DNA of 64,000 nt from Paenibacillus rhizovicinus (GCF_010365285.1 NZ_CP048286.1:5055501-5119500), one strand, 5' to 3'. Counted from the stretch's first letter, positions 50,509 through 59,223 are shown. The notes: generated from the letters alone by a model not told the origin. Program-made: numbers and translations.

Positions 50509-50769
50509 TCAAGGTTCATCTATGGCATCCGGGTAGCTGTCCTCGCCGGGATAGTCGCGGTCAATCCCTTCATGCAGCTCGCGGTTCTCGTAATCGAACC
50601 GGTTCGGCGAGCGCATGTCGATCCGCCAAGGCGTGCTTTTGCCAAGCGACGGCGACGGGATTCCGGAACCATACGGGCCTTCCGGGAACTCTTCTGCAGC
50701 GAGGTCGTTGCGTTGGGACTCGACAGCTTTGAAATCCGTATACGATTGACGATCTTCTTTTTTGAACAA
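50509..50769 (-). CDS. Conserved small hypothetical protein (86 aa)
   Basis: From TTG 50769 (AGGAGG 8 bp upstream) to 50509. Acidic and proline/glycine-containing, with YGSGIPSPSLGKSTPWRIDM and FDYENRELHEGIDRDYPGED. No signal or membrane segment. I recognise no domain; the strong RBS and non-random composition support a real gene. It is likely co-ordinated with nothing obvious: the next minus-strand gene upstream is 55 bp away and could share a transcript. Confidence 0.65.
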   Translation of the reverse strand: MFKKEDRQSYTDFKAVESQRNDLAAEEFPEGPYGSGIPSPSLGKSTPWRIDMRSPNRFDYENRELHEGIDRDYPGEDSYPDAIDEP

Positions 50770-50823
50770 GCCGGCTACCTCCTGAAACGGATTATTGTTT
50801 TTTACCGTTTCAGTGTACCCCGA

Positions 50824-51120
50824 TCAGTCGGTAAAATTCACCGTTCCCACCACGAGTTCGAGAAATTGGCGCAGGTCGCCAGCTTCTTCTTCCGTCAGTT
50901 TGTACGTATATTCCAAGTATCCGTCTTCGTCCAAATCATCCTGTCCGACGATCGCGGTGCGACCGCTTTGCAGATCGGTAATCAGCTTCTTGCCGTAGAA
51001 ACGGCTCGTCGTCATGATGGCCAGGTCGAACCGTTTCAGGTTCGGCGTAATGAACGTAACGAAGCGGGTAGTCGTTTGTTCGGTCATATCGGACATAAAA
51101 TCATAATCAGGCAGCAGCAT
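50824..51120 (-). CDS. DUF3055-like protein
   Basis: 98 residues from ATG 51120, behind AAAGGAGG at 8 bp. The sequence RFVTFITPNLKRFDLAIMTT then SRFYGKKLITDLQSGRTAIV and a C-terminal LTEEEAGDLRQFLELVVG fits the small DUF3055 family of Bacillales as I remember it. Function of the family is unknown. Cytoplasmic. Adjacent to the possible small RNA unit at 51208-51311. Confidence 0.65.
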   Translation of the reverse strand: MLLPDYDFMSDMTEQTTTRFVTFITPNLKRFDLAIMTTSRFYGKKLITDLQSGRTAIVGQDDLDEDGYLEYTYKLTEEEAGDLRQFLELVVGTVNFTD

Positions 51121-51207
51121 CGGGCGTTCCTCCTTTAATGCGTCTATCATAGCATCCCGCTTGCAAAGCGGGCAACACGCGCTCAGGGAGAAAATGGAAC
51201 TTCGCTA

Positions 51208-51237
51208 TTGCCTATCCGATCCGCCGTATGCTATGAT
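51208..51237 (+). promoter_or_regulatory. Sigma-A promoter of a short transcript
   Basis: TTGCCT (51208-51213), an 18-bp spacer and TATGAT (51232-51237). Transcription would start near 51244 and meet a strong terminator about 65 nt later. Confidence 0.55.
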
Positions 51238-51243
51238 GTGAGC

Positions 51244-51311
51244 AATCAAATCGTTGAACGTGAGGAAGCACCTCTTTTCGCCATGCTATGGCGCGAAGAG
51301 GTGCTTTTTTT
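51244..51311 (+). ncRNA. Candidate small RNA or attenuated leader
   Basis: The promoter at 51208-51237 is followed by about 22 nt of unstructured sequence and a hairpin: AAGCACCTCTTTTCGC (51266-51281) pairs with GCGCGAAGAGGTGCTT (51290-51305, small bulge), then seven T. No plus-strand gene precedes it that would need a terminator, so the unit either encodes a 65-70 nt RNA or is a leader that attenuates the HRDC-protein gene 50 bp downstream. Confidence 0.5.
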
Positions 51312-51363
51312 GCGTTTATCTTCCAGATGGATTTGATCATTCCTAATAGCGGAGGTGCCTGTC

Positions 51364-52386
51364 ATGCAGGTCGTATTTTTGAACACTTTTGAGAGAGCCG
51401 GCGGCGAAATCGCGGCAGCCGGCGAAGCCCAGTTGTCGATTTGCGAGCAGAACGGCGTATGGTCGGTCATATGGACGGATTCGGATTCCGAAACCCAACA
51501 GGCCGGGGATCAGCAAATTTGGTACGAGGGCGGCTCGTGGGAAGAAATGATGACGGCCTTCCGGCATGGCGTTGCCGTGCAGATGGGAGAAGGCTTCTTG
51601 CCGCTAATCGACGGCATGCTTGACGAACGCAGGACTGTGGAAGGGACCGGCACGTTGTACTCGATGATCCAGTGTTACGGCGAGCAGAACGGCAATGAAG
51701 AGTTATTCCACGCGCTGCGCGATTGGCGGCGTGCCAAGGCGGTCGCCATCAAGAAGTCGGCCTACCTGGTCGCGACGAACCGGATGCTCTGGATGATCAG
51801 CGCATTCGTGCCGCAGCAGCTGGAGGAACTGTTGCAAATTCCGGGTTGGGGCGAAGCCAAGCAAGCGGCCTACGGCGAGGAAGTGCTGGCGATTACGCGT
51901 TTATTCCAGCGAGACACGCATTTTCCGCTCGATTGGGTAGCGGGAACGCTCGATCCGAAGACGTATACGAAGTGGACGTACAAGCAGAAGGAGAATAAGC
52001 TCAAAGCGCAGATGGACCGGCTGTCGGAGAAACGGGAGCTGCTCCGCGCAATCGCGGAGGGGAAGTCGATCGACGAGCTGCAGGAGCAAGTCGATCTGCC
52101 GCGCCGCGACTTGATGGAGCGGATCGAGAAGCTGGAAACGGAAGGCTATGATCTGGAGCCGCTCATCGAACGAGAGCTTGCGGAAATGCCGGATTTCGAG
52201 CAGCAGCTTGTCTGGGACGCGCTGCAAACGCTCGGCGACCGCTACTTGAAACCGGTGCTGCATCAGGTGTACGGGGAGGATGCGGATCAGGGGAAGGGCA
52301 AGTCGCTCGACATGCTCTATGACCGGCTCAGGCTGATACGGCTGCGGTTTCGACGGGCGAATGGCAGCCGGGAACAAGTGTCATAA
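51364..52386 (+). CDS. HRDC-domain protein without helicase
   Basis: 340 residues from ATG 51364 (GGAGGTG upstream). An N-terminal region of unknown fold (1-105) is followed by an HRDC domain (about 113-181: LFHALRDWRRAKAVAIKKSA, then LEELLQIPGWGEAKQAAYGE), a charged coiled coil (about 200-225) and an HTH-like segment (about 225-285: GKSIDELQEQVDLPRRDLME) like the C-terminal HTH of RecQ. So it has the nucleic-acid-binding end of RecQ without the motor. Its 3' end overlaps the convergent phospholipase-like gene by 6 bp. Confidence 0.82.
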   Translation: MQVVFLNTFERAGGEIAAAGEAQLSICEQNGVWSVIWTDSDSETQQAGDQQIWYEGGSWEEMMTAFRHGVAVQMGEGFLPLIDGMLDERRTVEGTGTLYSMIQCYGEQNGNEELFHALRDWRRAKAVAIKKSAYLVATNRMLWMISAFVPQQLEELLQIPGWGEAKQAAYGEEVLAITRLFQRDTHFPLDWVAGTLDPKTYTKWTYKQKENKLKAQMDRLSEKRELLRAIAEGKSIDELQEQVDLPRRDLMERIEKLETEGYDLEPLIERELAEMPDFEQQLVWDALQTLGDRYLKPVLHQVYGEDADQGKGKSLDMLYDRLRLIRLRFRRANGSREQVS

Positions 52387-53373
52387 CGACCAGATCGGAT
52401 CTTCGAAACGGATCGATAAGCCGCTGTCGCAGCCGCAGCCGGTTTCGTAGGAGCGGTTGCCGATCAATTGCGAAGCCGCTTCGCGAAGCTGGTGCTTGGA
52501 AGGCGTAATGGGTTCTTGAAGATCGTTCTGCTCCGATTCGTTGCAGCGCAGCCATAGCAGGACGGCTTTCAGAACAGGTTTGCTTTCGTCCATCGCCCGG
52601 TCCCACAGCATCCATATATCGTCATCGTGTCTCGTTTGCCCATCGGTCGGATCAAGCCAAGGACGGCGCGATTCGTTCAAAATATCCAGCTTCGGCAGAT
52701 GCCGCTTGTACACGAAGGGATCGATCTGCCCGAACGTCAGCACGCGTTTGATTCCGCTTGGATCGTGGAACAGCCGCTGCGCGCGAATCATGTCGCCCAT
52801 GGCGCCGCGCCACTGCTCCCGGCGGATCAGCGGAGCGAAATCGGAATAATGCACGGCCGAGATTTGTTCGAAAGCGTCTACGATCGCGTCCGGCAGTGCG
52901 CCTCGCATATCGATTTCGCGCCACACTTCCGTCTTCCAGGTATCTATGCCGAGCAGCTTGCGGACGATGAGCGTATCCATCATTACTTCGAAACGCTGAT
53001 GATCCCACTTACGGAAGCCGGAACGGCTGAAGACGTAAGGATGCATGACGCGGTCCAAGAGATGATGCAGCAGGAAGCCTAATGCATAGGCGAGCGAGTC
53101 GTCCTTGGACGGATCGGAATCGGGCAGGTGATCGACCGCATCGAGCATATCGAGCAGAGCCGGGCCGCAGTGCCGTTCATGCATGGCGCTCCCGAGCTTG
53201 TTCATCGTCTTGTCTTTCTGCCAGGGGAGGAAATGATGATAGAATAGAAAGTCCGGACCTTGGCAGCCCATATTGAATAGACGCTTACGCGCCGGATGCG
53301 CAATGAGCGTTTCTTCGCCAAGCATGCGGAGGCATCGCTGCCCGAATAAAAAATGGGTCCATACGTTTGGCAC
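52381..53373 (-). CDS. Zinc-dependent phospholipase C-like protein
   Basis: 330 residues from GTG 53373; AAGGAGG ends 6 bp before, while an in-frame ATG at 53379 abuts it. N-terminus then reads MPNVWTHFLFGQ, typical of the family. Metal ligands are suggested by WTHFLFGQ, CQGPDFLFYHHFLP, FLLHHLLDRVMHPYVF and HYSDF. No signal peptide, unlike secreted Bacillus PLC, so it is an intracellular member of the zinc-dependent phospholipase C/S1-P1 fold group. It carries a Cys pair near the end (GCGCDSG). Substrate unknown. Confidence 0.82.
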   Translation of the reverse strand: MPNVWTHFLFGQRCLRMLGEETLIAHPARKRLFNMGCQGPDFLFYHHFLPWQKDKTMNKLGSAMHERHCGPALLDMLDAVDHLPDSDPSKDDSLAYALGFLLHHLLDRVMHPYVFSRSGFRKWDHQRFEVMMDTLIVRKLLGIDTWKTEVWREIDMRGALPDAIVDAFEQISAVHYSDFAPLIRREQWRGAMGDMIRAQRLFHDPSGIKRVLTFGQIDPFVYKRHLPKLDILNESRRPWLDPTDGQTRHDDDIWMLWDRAMDESKPVLKAVLLWLRCNESEQNDLQEPITPSKHQLREAASQLIGNRSYETGCGCDSGLSIRFEDPIWSL

Positions 53374-53563
53374 GGTCATCCTCCTTAATTGGGTATCCGG
53401 TAAGGGGGAAATCTGAATCGAAAGTACGAATTTTAGCGCGGTCTCGGGGCGATGATTCGACATAATCCAGCAAACTTGAGCGGAATGGTATACTTGACCT
53501 AATTATTCTTGTATAATTAGGAAGAAGTTCACCGACAACGTTGCAAAGGGGCGCTACCTCAAG

Positions 53564-54025
53564 ATGAAGGCTGAGTACATCAATCCCTTCCTAGAGTCCG
53601 CTAAAATCGTGATCGAGCAAGTGATTCAGATCAGACCTTCTACCGGGCAGCTCGGCATCAAGGACGTAACGTTCATGGAAAATCATATATGGATTCAAAT
53701 CGGCCTCAACGGCCAAATGAACGGTGATATCGTTTTTGGATTAAGCGAGCAGGTAGCGCTCAAGATGGTTTCCGCGATGATGGGCGGCTACGCCATTGCC
53801 GAAATGGACGAAATGGGCAAAAGCGCGATTAGCGAGCTCGGCAATATGATCAGCGGCAACGCCAGCACGATGCTCTTCAACCAGGGCGTGAGGGTGGACA
53901 TTACGCCGCCGAAAGTGATTCATTCCGCGCAGGATGCGGGTTTCAAGGCTTCCAAAGCATTGACGATCCCGCTCATTATGGAAGGAATCGGCGAGCTGGA
54001 CATTCAAGTTCTACTTGCATCGTAG
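53564..54025 (+). CDS. cheX: CheX-family chemotaxis phosphatase
   Basis: 153 residues beginning MKAEYINPFLESAKIVIEQV. SAISELGNMISGNASTMLF contains the Glu-x2-Asn active-site pair of CheC/CheX/FliY proteins that removes phosphate from CheY-P. GDIVFGLSEQVALKMVSAMM is the family's first half. No other chemotaxis gene is next to it, so it is an orphan location. RBS: AAAGGGG. A compact terminator follows. Confidence 0.92.
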   Translation: MKAEYINPFLESAKIVIEQVIQIRPSTGQLGIKDVTFMENHIWIQIGLNGQMNGDIVFGLSEQVALKMVSAMMGGYAIAEMDEMGKSAISELGNMISGNASTMLFNQGVRVDITPPKVIHSAQDAGFKASKALTIPLIMEGIGELDIQVLLAS

Positions 54026-54033
54026 CATTTTTC

Positions 54034-54056
54034 AAGCTCCCGTGGGAGCTTTTTTT
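54034..54056 (+). terminator. Terminator of cheX
   Basis: AAGCTCC and GGAGCTT around a short CGTG-type loop followed by TTTTTT, 8 bp after the stop. Confidence 0.8.
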
Positions 54057-54236
54057 ATATTCCGGACAGATTAGTTTTTGCTTATAATAGGATTGGATTT
54101 TTCTGGATTTTGGCGCGCCGCGCCGTCAAAAGGACAGCGTCGACCGTCGCTTGCCGCATGCGCGGGCCGTTCGGGGAACGGATTCGTTTTGCCTATTCGT
54201 ACCCTTTGCAGTAAACTGAAAGGCAGGTGATGACAG

Positions 54237-55010
54237 GTGTTGCATGGGAAAATCGTACTGATCACCGGCGCGGCGAGCGGGATCGGCGCAGAAACGGCCA
54301 AAATGCTGGCTGCGCAAGGCGCCGTGCCGATTCTTACCGGCCGCAGCAGAGAGAAGCTGGAGCGGATATCGCAGTCCATTCCGCAGAAGCACGGCTGCTA
54401 TGAGCTGGACGTGACGGATTTCGGGTCGGTTCAGGAAGCCGTTCGGAGGGTCGCGGAAGATTACGGCCGTATCGACGTGCTGCTGAACAATGCCGGATTC
54501 GGGCTGTTCGAGCTGTTCGAGGATGCGCCGGTCGAGCGGTTTCAAGCGATGATGGACACGAACTATATGGGGATCGTCCGATGCGCGAAAGCAGTGCTTC
54601 CGGTCATGCGCGCGCAGGGCGGCGGACATATCGTGAACGTCGCATCCATGGCGGGCAAACTAAGCACGTCGAAGTCTTCCGGTTACGCGGCGACGAAGCA
54701 TGCGGTATTGGGGTTCACGAACGCCATACGCTCGGAGCTCGCGCCTTTCAATATTGCCGTATCGGCTGTCAATCCCGGTCCGATCGACACTCCTTTCCTG
54801 CAAACGGCGGATCCGGACGGATCCTATGCGAGCCGGGTACGCGGCTACATGCTGAAGCCGGAGCAGGTTGCGAGTGCGATCGTCAAGGTCATCGAGAAGC
54901 GGACGCCGGAAGTGGATTTGCCGTTATCGGCATCCGTCGGCATCCGTCTGTACGGACTGTTTCCGCGTTTGGCCGACCGGGTTGCGGGCAGATGGCTCAA
55001 CCGTAAGTAG
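54237..55010 (+). CDS. Short-chain dehydrogenase (YqjQ-like)
   Basis: 257 residues. Start GTG 54237 or TTG 54240 (MLHGKIVLITGAASGIG); AAGGCAGGTG lies upstream. NAD(P) loop TGAASGIG, NNAGFGLFE, catalytic Ser in VNVASMAGK and YAATKHAVLG with Tyr and Lys. The Arg in TGRSREKLER favours NADP. C-terminal LPLSASVGIRLYGLFPRLAD is hydrophobic, as in YqjQ and other membrane-associated ketoacid or acylglycerone-type reductases. Substrate unknown. The helicase gene starts 34 bp after it. Confidence 0.88.
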   Translation: MLHGKIVLITGAASGIGAETAKMLAAQGAVPILTGRSREKLERISQSIPQKHGCYELDVTDFGSVQEAVRRVAEDYGRIDVLLNNAGFGLFELFEDAPVERFQAMMDTNYMGIVRCAKAVLPVMRAQGGGHIVNVASMAGKLSTSKSSGYAATKHAVLGFTNAIRSELAPFNIAVSAVNPGPIDTPFLQTADPDGSYASRVRGYMLKPEQVASAIVKVIEKRTPEVDLPLSASVGIRLYGLFPRLADRVAGRWLNRK

Positions 55011-55044
55011 TGGTTCACAGGCAAGTAAGTATAAGAGGAGTTTG

Positions 55045-56547
55045 ATGCATGTGTCTTGGGAAACGTTACAGCTGCAGCCGCAGCTGATCGAAGCGTTACG
55101 AATGAATAAAATCGAAGCGCCGACGCCGGTGCAGGCGGAGACCATTCCGCTGATGCTGGCGGGGCATGATATTTCCGCGAAATCGCAGACGGGCTCGGGC
55201 AAGACGCTGGCCTACATGCTGCCTGCTATCCAGCGGGTCGACACGGCGAGCAGTGCCGTGCAAATCATGGTGCTTGCGCCTACGCAGGAGCTGGCGATGC
55301 AAATTTTCCGCGTGGCGGAGACGTACGGCGAAGCGCTCGGCGTGAAGACGCAGCAGCTCATCGGCGGAGCATCCATGCAGCGCCAAGTGGAGAAGCTGCG
55401 GGAGCATCCGCACATCGTCGTCGGTACGCCGGGGCGTATTCACGAACTGGTGAAGTCCGGCAAATTGAAGCTGCACGGCATTCGGCTTGTCATTATCGAC
55501 GAAGCGGATCAAGTGTTCAATCTCGGGTCGACGATCGAAGTGGAAACACTGCTGAAGGGCATGCTGCGCGACCGGCAGATCGCCTTCTTCTCGGCGACGC
55601 GGCCGCAGGCGATGGCCGATGTCGAGGAGCGCTGGATGCGGGAGCCGAAGCAGGTGAACGTGAGTCCTGACCAGCAAACGCCGAGCAAAGTCGCCCACTA
55701 TTACGTTGTCTGCGACAAGCGCGATAAGGCGGATACAGCAAGGCGCTTGATTCATCTGCTGAAACCGGCGTCAGCGCTGCTATTCATTAACGAAACGGAC
55801 GAAATCGCGAATTATGAAGCGAAGCTGAAATACGAAGGCTTCTCCGTGGAGACGCTGTACGGCGATGCCGACAAACAACGGCGCTCGTCGACGCTGGCCC
55901 GGTTCAGGGAAGGCCGGCTGCAGATCCTGCTTGCAACGGACGTTGCGGCCCGAGGACTCGATATCGCGGATTTGGCGCTCGTCGTCCATTTGGATCCGGC
56001 GCTGGATGCCGATCATTACGTTCACCGCTCCGGACGGACGGGACGGATGGGGAAATCCGGTACGGTCGTGTCCATCGTGACGCGGAACCAGCTGTTCATC
56101 ATGGACAAGTTCCGCAAGCAGCTCGGCATCGATTTGCAGGAGAAAACGATGTACAAGGGCAAACTGTGGTCGCCGGGCGAGGAACAAGGCGTTCGCGGCG
56201 AGGATAGACCTCGGCGGGAATTCAGCTCGACCCGGAGCAGCGGCGACGCAGCGCGCAGACCGGGCCAAGGTGCCTCCGCGGCTGGCGGTTTGTCCGCAGC
56301 CCGTAAACCGCCGGCACCGGCTCAATCCGGCGAAGCGGCTGCGGAGCCGGCCGCGCGCCGGGCAACTATCGCCGGCGGGCAATCGACGCCGGCTTCTCGT
56401 TCCGGACAAGCCGCTGCGCCTCGCAAGCAGGATCCGAAGCAGTCGAAGCCCGCTAAATCCAAGAAAGAGCTGGAGCGGGAACGGAAGAACAAAGGCGCGC
56501 CGAAATGGCTCAAAGCGAAGCGCGACGGCGAACAGGGCGAAAAGTAA
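55045..56547 (+). CDS. DEAD-box RNA helicase
   Basis: 500 residues from ATG 55045 (AAGAGGAG upstream). Q motif region WETLQLQPQLIEALRMNKIE; motif I AKSQTGSGKT; Ia APTQELA; DEAD box VIIDEADQ; SAT in FFSATRP; motif V ATDVAARGLDI; VI HRSGRTGRMG. The core ends near residue 385; the remaining 115 residues are Ala/Ser/Arg/Gln-rich and basic and end KELERERKNKGAPKWLKAKR, an RNA-binding tail. Similar to CshB/YfmL-type helicases of Bacillales, used in ribosome assembly, mRNA decay or cold growth. Confidence 0.93.
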   Translation: MHVSWETLQLQPQLIEALRMNKIEAPTPVQAETIPLMLAGHDISAKSQTGSGKTLAYMLPAIQRVDTASSAVQIMVLAPTQELAMQIFRVAETYGEALGVKTQQLIGGASMQRQVEKLREHPHIVVGTPGRIHELVKSGKLKLHGIRLVIIDEADQVFNLGSTIEVETLLKGMLRDRQIAFFSATRPQAMADVEERWMREPKQVNVSPDQQTPSKVAHYYVVCDKRDKADTARRLIHLLKPASALLFINETDEIANYEAKLKYEGFSVETLYGDADKQRRSSTLARFREGRLQILLATDVAARGLDIADLALVVHLDPALDADHYVHRSGRTGRMGKSGTVVSIVTRNQLFIMDKFRKQLGIDLQEKTMYKGKLWSPGEEQGVRGEDRPRREFSSTRSSGDAARRPGQGASAAGGLSAARKPPAPAQSGEAAAEPAARRATIAGGQSTPASRSGQAAAPRKQDPKQSKPAKSKKELERERKNKGAPKWLKAKRDGEQGEK

Positions 56548-56562
56548 GCAAGACGAGCGCAC

Positions 56563-56618
56563 ATCGCAGTCGCATTTTACGAGAGCAAGCATCGCAGTCG
56601 CATCTTGCGCGAGCAAGC
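56563..56618. repeat. 28-bp tandem duplication after the helicase gene
   Basis: 56563-56590 and 56591-56618 are two directly adjacent 28-bp copies with the shared parts ATCGCAGTCGCAT and GAGCAAGC; they differ at three positions. Non-coding, before the terminator at 56637. Confidence 0.85.
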
Positions 56619-56636
56619 TTAATCGCATAAAGGGTG

Positions 56637-56676
56637 AAACCGGAATGGCATGCAGAATGCCGTTCCGGTTTTTTTT
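56637..56676 (+). terminator. Terminator of the helicase gene
   Basis: AAACCGGAAtGGCAT pairs with ATGCCgTTCCGGTTT and is followed by eight T. Strong. Confidence 0.9.
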
Positions 56677-56699
56677 GCGCGGCTGCATGGTGCGTGGTT

Positions 56700-56975
56700 A
56701 TTGGTAGTTCAGCCTGCTTGCCCAGCAGGTTGCCGGCCAAGCAGGCAAACCCGGAAAACCGAGTATTTTCGCGGCTTTCGACGGACAGTGCTCTGGTTGG
56801 GCCCTATTGATTTCTTCTAGGGAAGCCGTCGTAAATGTCGCATGCCAGGGGCTGCGGGTGCTGCGCTTTGCTGACAAAATTTTCACCTGCTACCCCCTGA
56901 AAGCATTTGCATGGTCCCGAAGGATATGAGCGAACGTTAAAAAACGCGGCTGGGACCGCATCGCGAGGAGAGTGG
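56700..56975 (+). promoter_or_regulatory. Structured 5' leader of the SLH-protein gene
   Basis: About 275 bp without a gene, rich in hairpins: CGACGG (56779-56784) with CCGTCG (56826-56831), enclosing CCCTA/TAGGG (56802-56806, 56818-56822); CAGGGGctGCGGGTG (56846-56860) with CACCTGCtaCCCCCTG (56884-56899); and GGTCCC (56913-56918) with GGGACC (56952-56957). The last encloses the region just before the RBS GAGGAGAG. I cannot match it to a known riboswitch class. Confidence 0.5.
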
Positions 56976-56982
56976 CATCATT

Positions 56983-58239
56983 ATGAAAAAGGCCATGTTG
57001 AAAAAGGCGGCAGTCACATCGATAGCGTTACTGACTTTGGCAGGAGGCGCGGGCAGCGCATTCGCCGACGGTAAAGGAAACGGACATAACGAACGCGAAA
57101 ACGGCAAGCAAGAAGATCGCAACAACGGCGGCAAGAACAACGGCAATAGTAACGTTAACAACAAAGGCAACAACGGCAACGGCTCCGGGATCAACCTGCA
57201 CTTCAAGGATGAGCAGGATCTCAAATGGGCGATGGAATATATTATTCGTTTGGCTTCCAAAGGCGTGTTCAACGGCTACGAAGACGGCACGTTCAAGCCG
57301 CAGCAGCAAATCACGCGCATCGAGTCCATCGTGGCGGCTGTCCGCCTGATGGGATTGAAAGAGCAAGCGGAGTCGCAAGCCGAGATGAGCACGAAGCTCA
57401 ACTTCAAGGACGCCGATCAGCTGACGAAGAAATATCCTTGGGCAGTCGGTTACGTAGCCGTCGCTTTGGAGAAAGACCTGTTCAACGAGACGGACGACGC
57501 TATTCAGGCGGACAAGCCGGCAACGCGTTTGTTCGCGGCAACGCTGCTCGTGAAGGCGCTCGGCCTTGAAGCCGAAGCGAAAGCGAAAGTCAATTCGCAG
57601 TTGACGTTCAAGGATGCGAAGAGCATTCCTGCCGGCTCCGTCGGCTATGTGGAAGTAGCGCTCGAGAAGAACCTCATCACGGGTTACGAGAACAATACGT
57701 TCCGTCCGAACCAGCCCGTGACGCGCGCCGAATTGGCAGCCCTGCTTGACCGCACGGACGAACAGCTTCCGGATCACGATGCGGCGGCGATTACGGGTAC
57801 GTTGAAAGTATCTGCGTCGGCCGGATCGATTACGGTCGTGAAAGCAGACAATAGCGAAGTGGCGCTGGCGCTCGACCCGAACGTATTCATCTTCCGCAAT
57901 AACGTGAAGGCGACCGCGGCTGCTCTGAAAGCAGGAGACGAAGTGCTCGTTCGTACGTACCAGAACAAAGTCGTATTCATCGAAGTGACGAAGGCGGCTG
58001 CCGACCAGGTCGTGACGAAAGATAGCGGCAAATTCGATTCGTACAAGGTGAACTCGTCGGGCAGAATGACGATCATTTCCATTACGAAAGATCTCACGAC
58101 CGGCGGTACGCAGAAATATTCGTACGCTGTATCTCCCGAAGTAACGGTTATCGGCGATGCGGCGCTGCTCGAAGTCGGCCAAGCGCTTGAGCTGACGCTC
58201 ACGAACGGCGTTGTGACTGCGATTAAAGTCGTTTCCTAA
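56983..58239 (+). CDS. SLH-domain cell-surface protein
   Basis: 418 residues. Signal peptide ending GSAFA, then an Asn/Gly/Lys-rich linker (about 30-68). Three S-layer homology repeats follow: about 72-115 (ASKGVFNGYEDGTFKPQQQI TRIE-type signature), 137-190 (degenerate) and 203-258 (VALEKNLITGYENNTFRPNQ, then VTRAELA). SLH domains bind pyruvylated secondary cell-wall polymer. The C-terminal 155 residues are a beta-rich, OB-like domain (TGTLKVSASAGSITVVKADN). RBS GAGGAGAG. Likely controlled by the structured leader before it. Confidence 0.92.
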   Translation: MKKAMLKKAAVTSIALLTLAGGAGSAFADGKGNGHNERENGKQEDRNNGGKNNGNSNVNNKGNNGNGSGINLHFKDEQDLKWAMEYIIRLASKGVFNGYEDGTFKPQQQITRIESIVAAVRLMGLKEQAESQAEMSTKLNFKDADQLTKKYPWAVGYVAVALEKDLFNETDDAIQADKPATRLFAATLLVKALGLEAEAKAKVNSQLTFKDAKSIPAGSVGYVEVALEKNLITGYENNTFRPNQPVTRAELAALLDRTDEQLPDHDAAAITGTLKVSASAGSITVVKADNSEVALALDPNVFIFRNNVKATAAALKAGDEVLVRTYQNKVVFIEVTKAAADQVVTKDSGKFDSYKVNSSGRMTIISITKDLTTGGTQKYSYAVSPEVTVIGDAALLEVGQALELTLTNGVVTAIKVVS

Positions 58240-58297
58240 TAAAAGCGCGCTTATCGAGCATAACGCGCACGAACCGCGCACCAGCCGGTGCTTAATT

Positions 58298-58344
58298 AGA
58301 GCCTTCATTCCCGCTTGACTGACGGGAGCGAAGGCTCTTTTGCT
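58298..58344. terminator. Terminator of the SLH gene
   Basis: AGAGCCTTC (58298-58306) and GAAGGCTCT (58330-58338) with inner CCCG/CGGG pairing, then TTTGCTTTT. Confidence 0.85.
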
Positions 58345-58452
58345 TTTGGGCTCGAGATCCGGCCTTCGCCTCAAGCGGCTGAACGGAACGGCCGTTTTTC
58401 ATTTCTTCGAAAATTTGGTAGTATTCAGGGTAGAGACAAAGAGGTGATCGCG

Positions 58453-59223
58453 ATGAAACCCGTATTGGAAGTGAAAGGTCTGACCGGCGGCTATAGTCCC
58501 CGAAGACCTGTTCTGCATGATTTGAATTTCGAGGTTGCCGCAGGCGAAATGGTCGGACTGATCGGCTTGAACGGCGCGGGCAAAAGCACGGCCATCAAGC
58601 ATATTCTTGGCCTGATGCAGGCGCACGAAGGCGAGATCCGCATCGGCGGGCATACGCTTGCGGAACAGCCGGAGCAGTATCGCCAGGCGCTGGCTTACGT
58701 GCCGGAATCGCCGCTGCTCTTCGACGAGCTCACCGTAGAAGAGCATTTGCGATTGACGGGCATGGCCTACGGCGTCGAAGAATCGCTTTATGAGAAACGG
58801 ACCGAAGGTCTGTTGGAAGAGTTCTACATGAAGCCGAAGAAAGGCGCTTTCGCATCGCATCTGTCCAAAGGAATGCGGCAGAAGGTGATGATCATGAACG
58901 CGCTGCTTGCGCGGCCATCCTTGTATGTCATCGACGAGCCGTTTCTCGGCTTGGATCCGCTCGGGATCCGTTCGCTTCTCGATAAGCTGGTCGAGGTGAC
59001 GAAGGAAGGGTCGTCCGTGTTCATGAGCTCGCATATTTTGTCCACGGTGGAATCGTACTGCAGCCGGTTCATCGTGCTGCATCAAGGCGTCATCGTCGCG
59101 CAGGGCACGCTGGCCGACGTGTGCGAGAAGGCCGGCATGACGCGGACGGCCGGCGCGGGATCGCTGGAGGAAGCCTTCTATCGCTTGGTGGCCAACGGGG
59201 GCGCGCATGGATCGTTCCGTTAA
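58453..59223 (+). CDS. ecsA: ABC transporter ATP-binding protein EcsA
   Basis: 256 residues from ATG 58453 (AGAGGTGA upstream). Walker A GLNGAGKST, signature LSKGMRQKVMIM, Walker B LYVIDEPFLGLD and SSHILSTVE (H-loop). In Bacillus EcsAB affects protein secretion, competence and intramembrane proteolysis by RasP. It overlaps ecsB by 17 bp. Confidence 0.93.
   Translation: MKPVLEVKGLTGGYSPRRPVLHDLNFEVAAGEMVGLIGLNGAGKSTAIKHILGLMQAHEGEIRIGGHTLAEQPEQYRQALAYVPESPLLFDELTVEEHLRLTGMAYGVEESLYEKRTEGLLEEFYMKPKKGAFASHLSKGMRQKVMIMNALLARPSLYVIDEPFLGLDPLGIRSLLDKLVEVTKEGSSVFMSSHILSTVESYCSRFIVLHQGVIVAQGTLADVCEKAGMTRTAGAGSLEEAFYRLVANGGAHGSFR

Noticed and set aside
56740-56800. Cyclic-di-GMP-I (GEMM) riboswitch
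   Set aside because: A GGCAAACC piece is present, but the matching GGGACGCAAAGCC-like strand and the conserved stem are not found.
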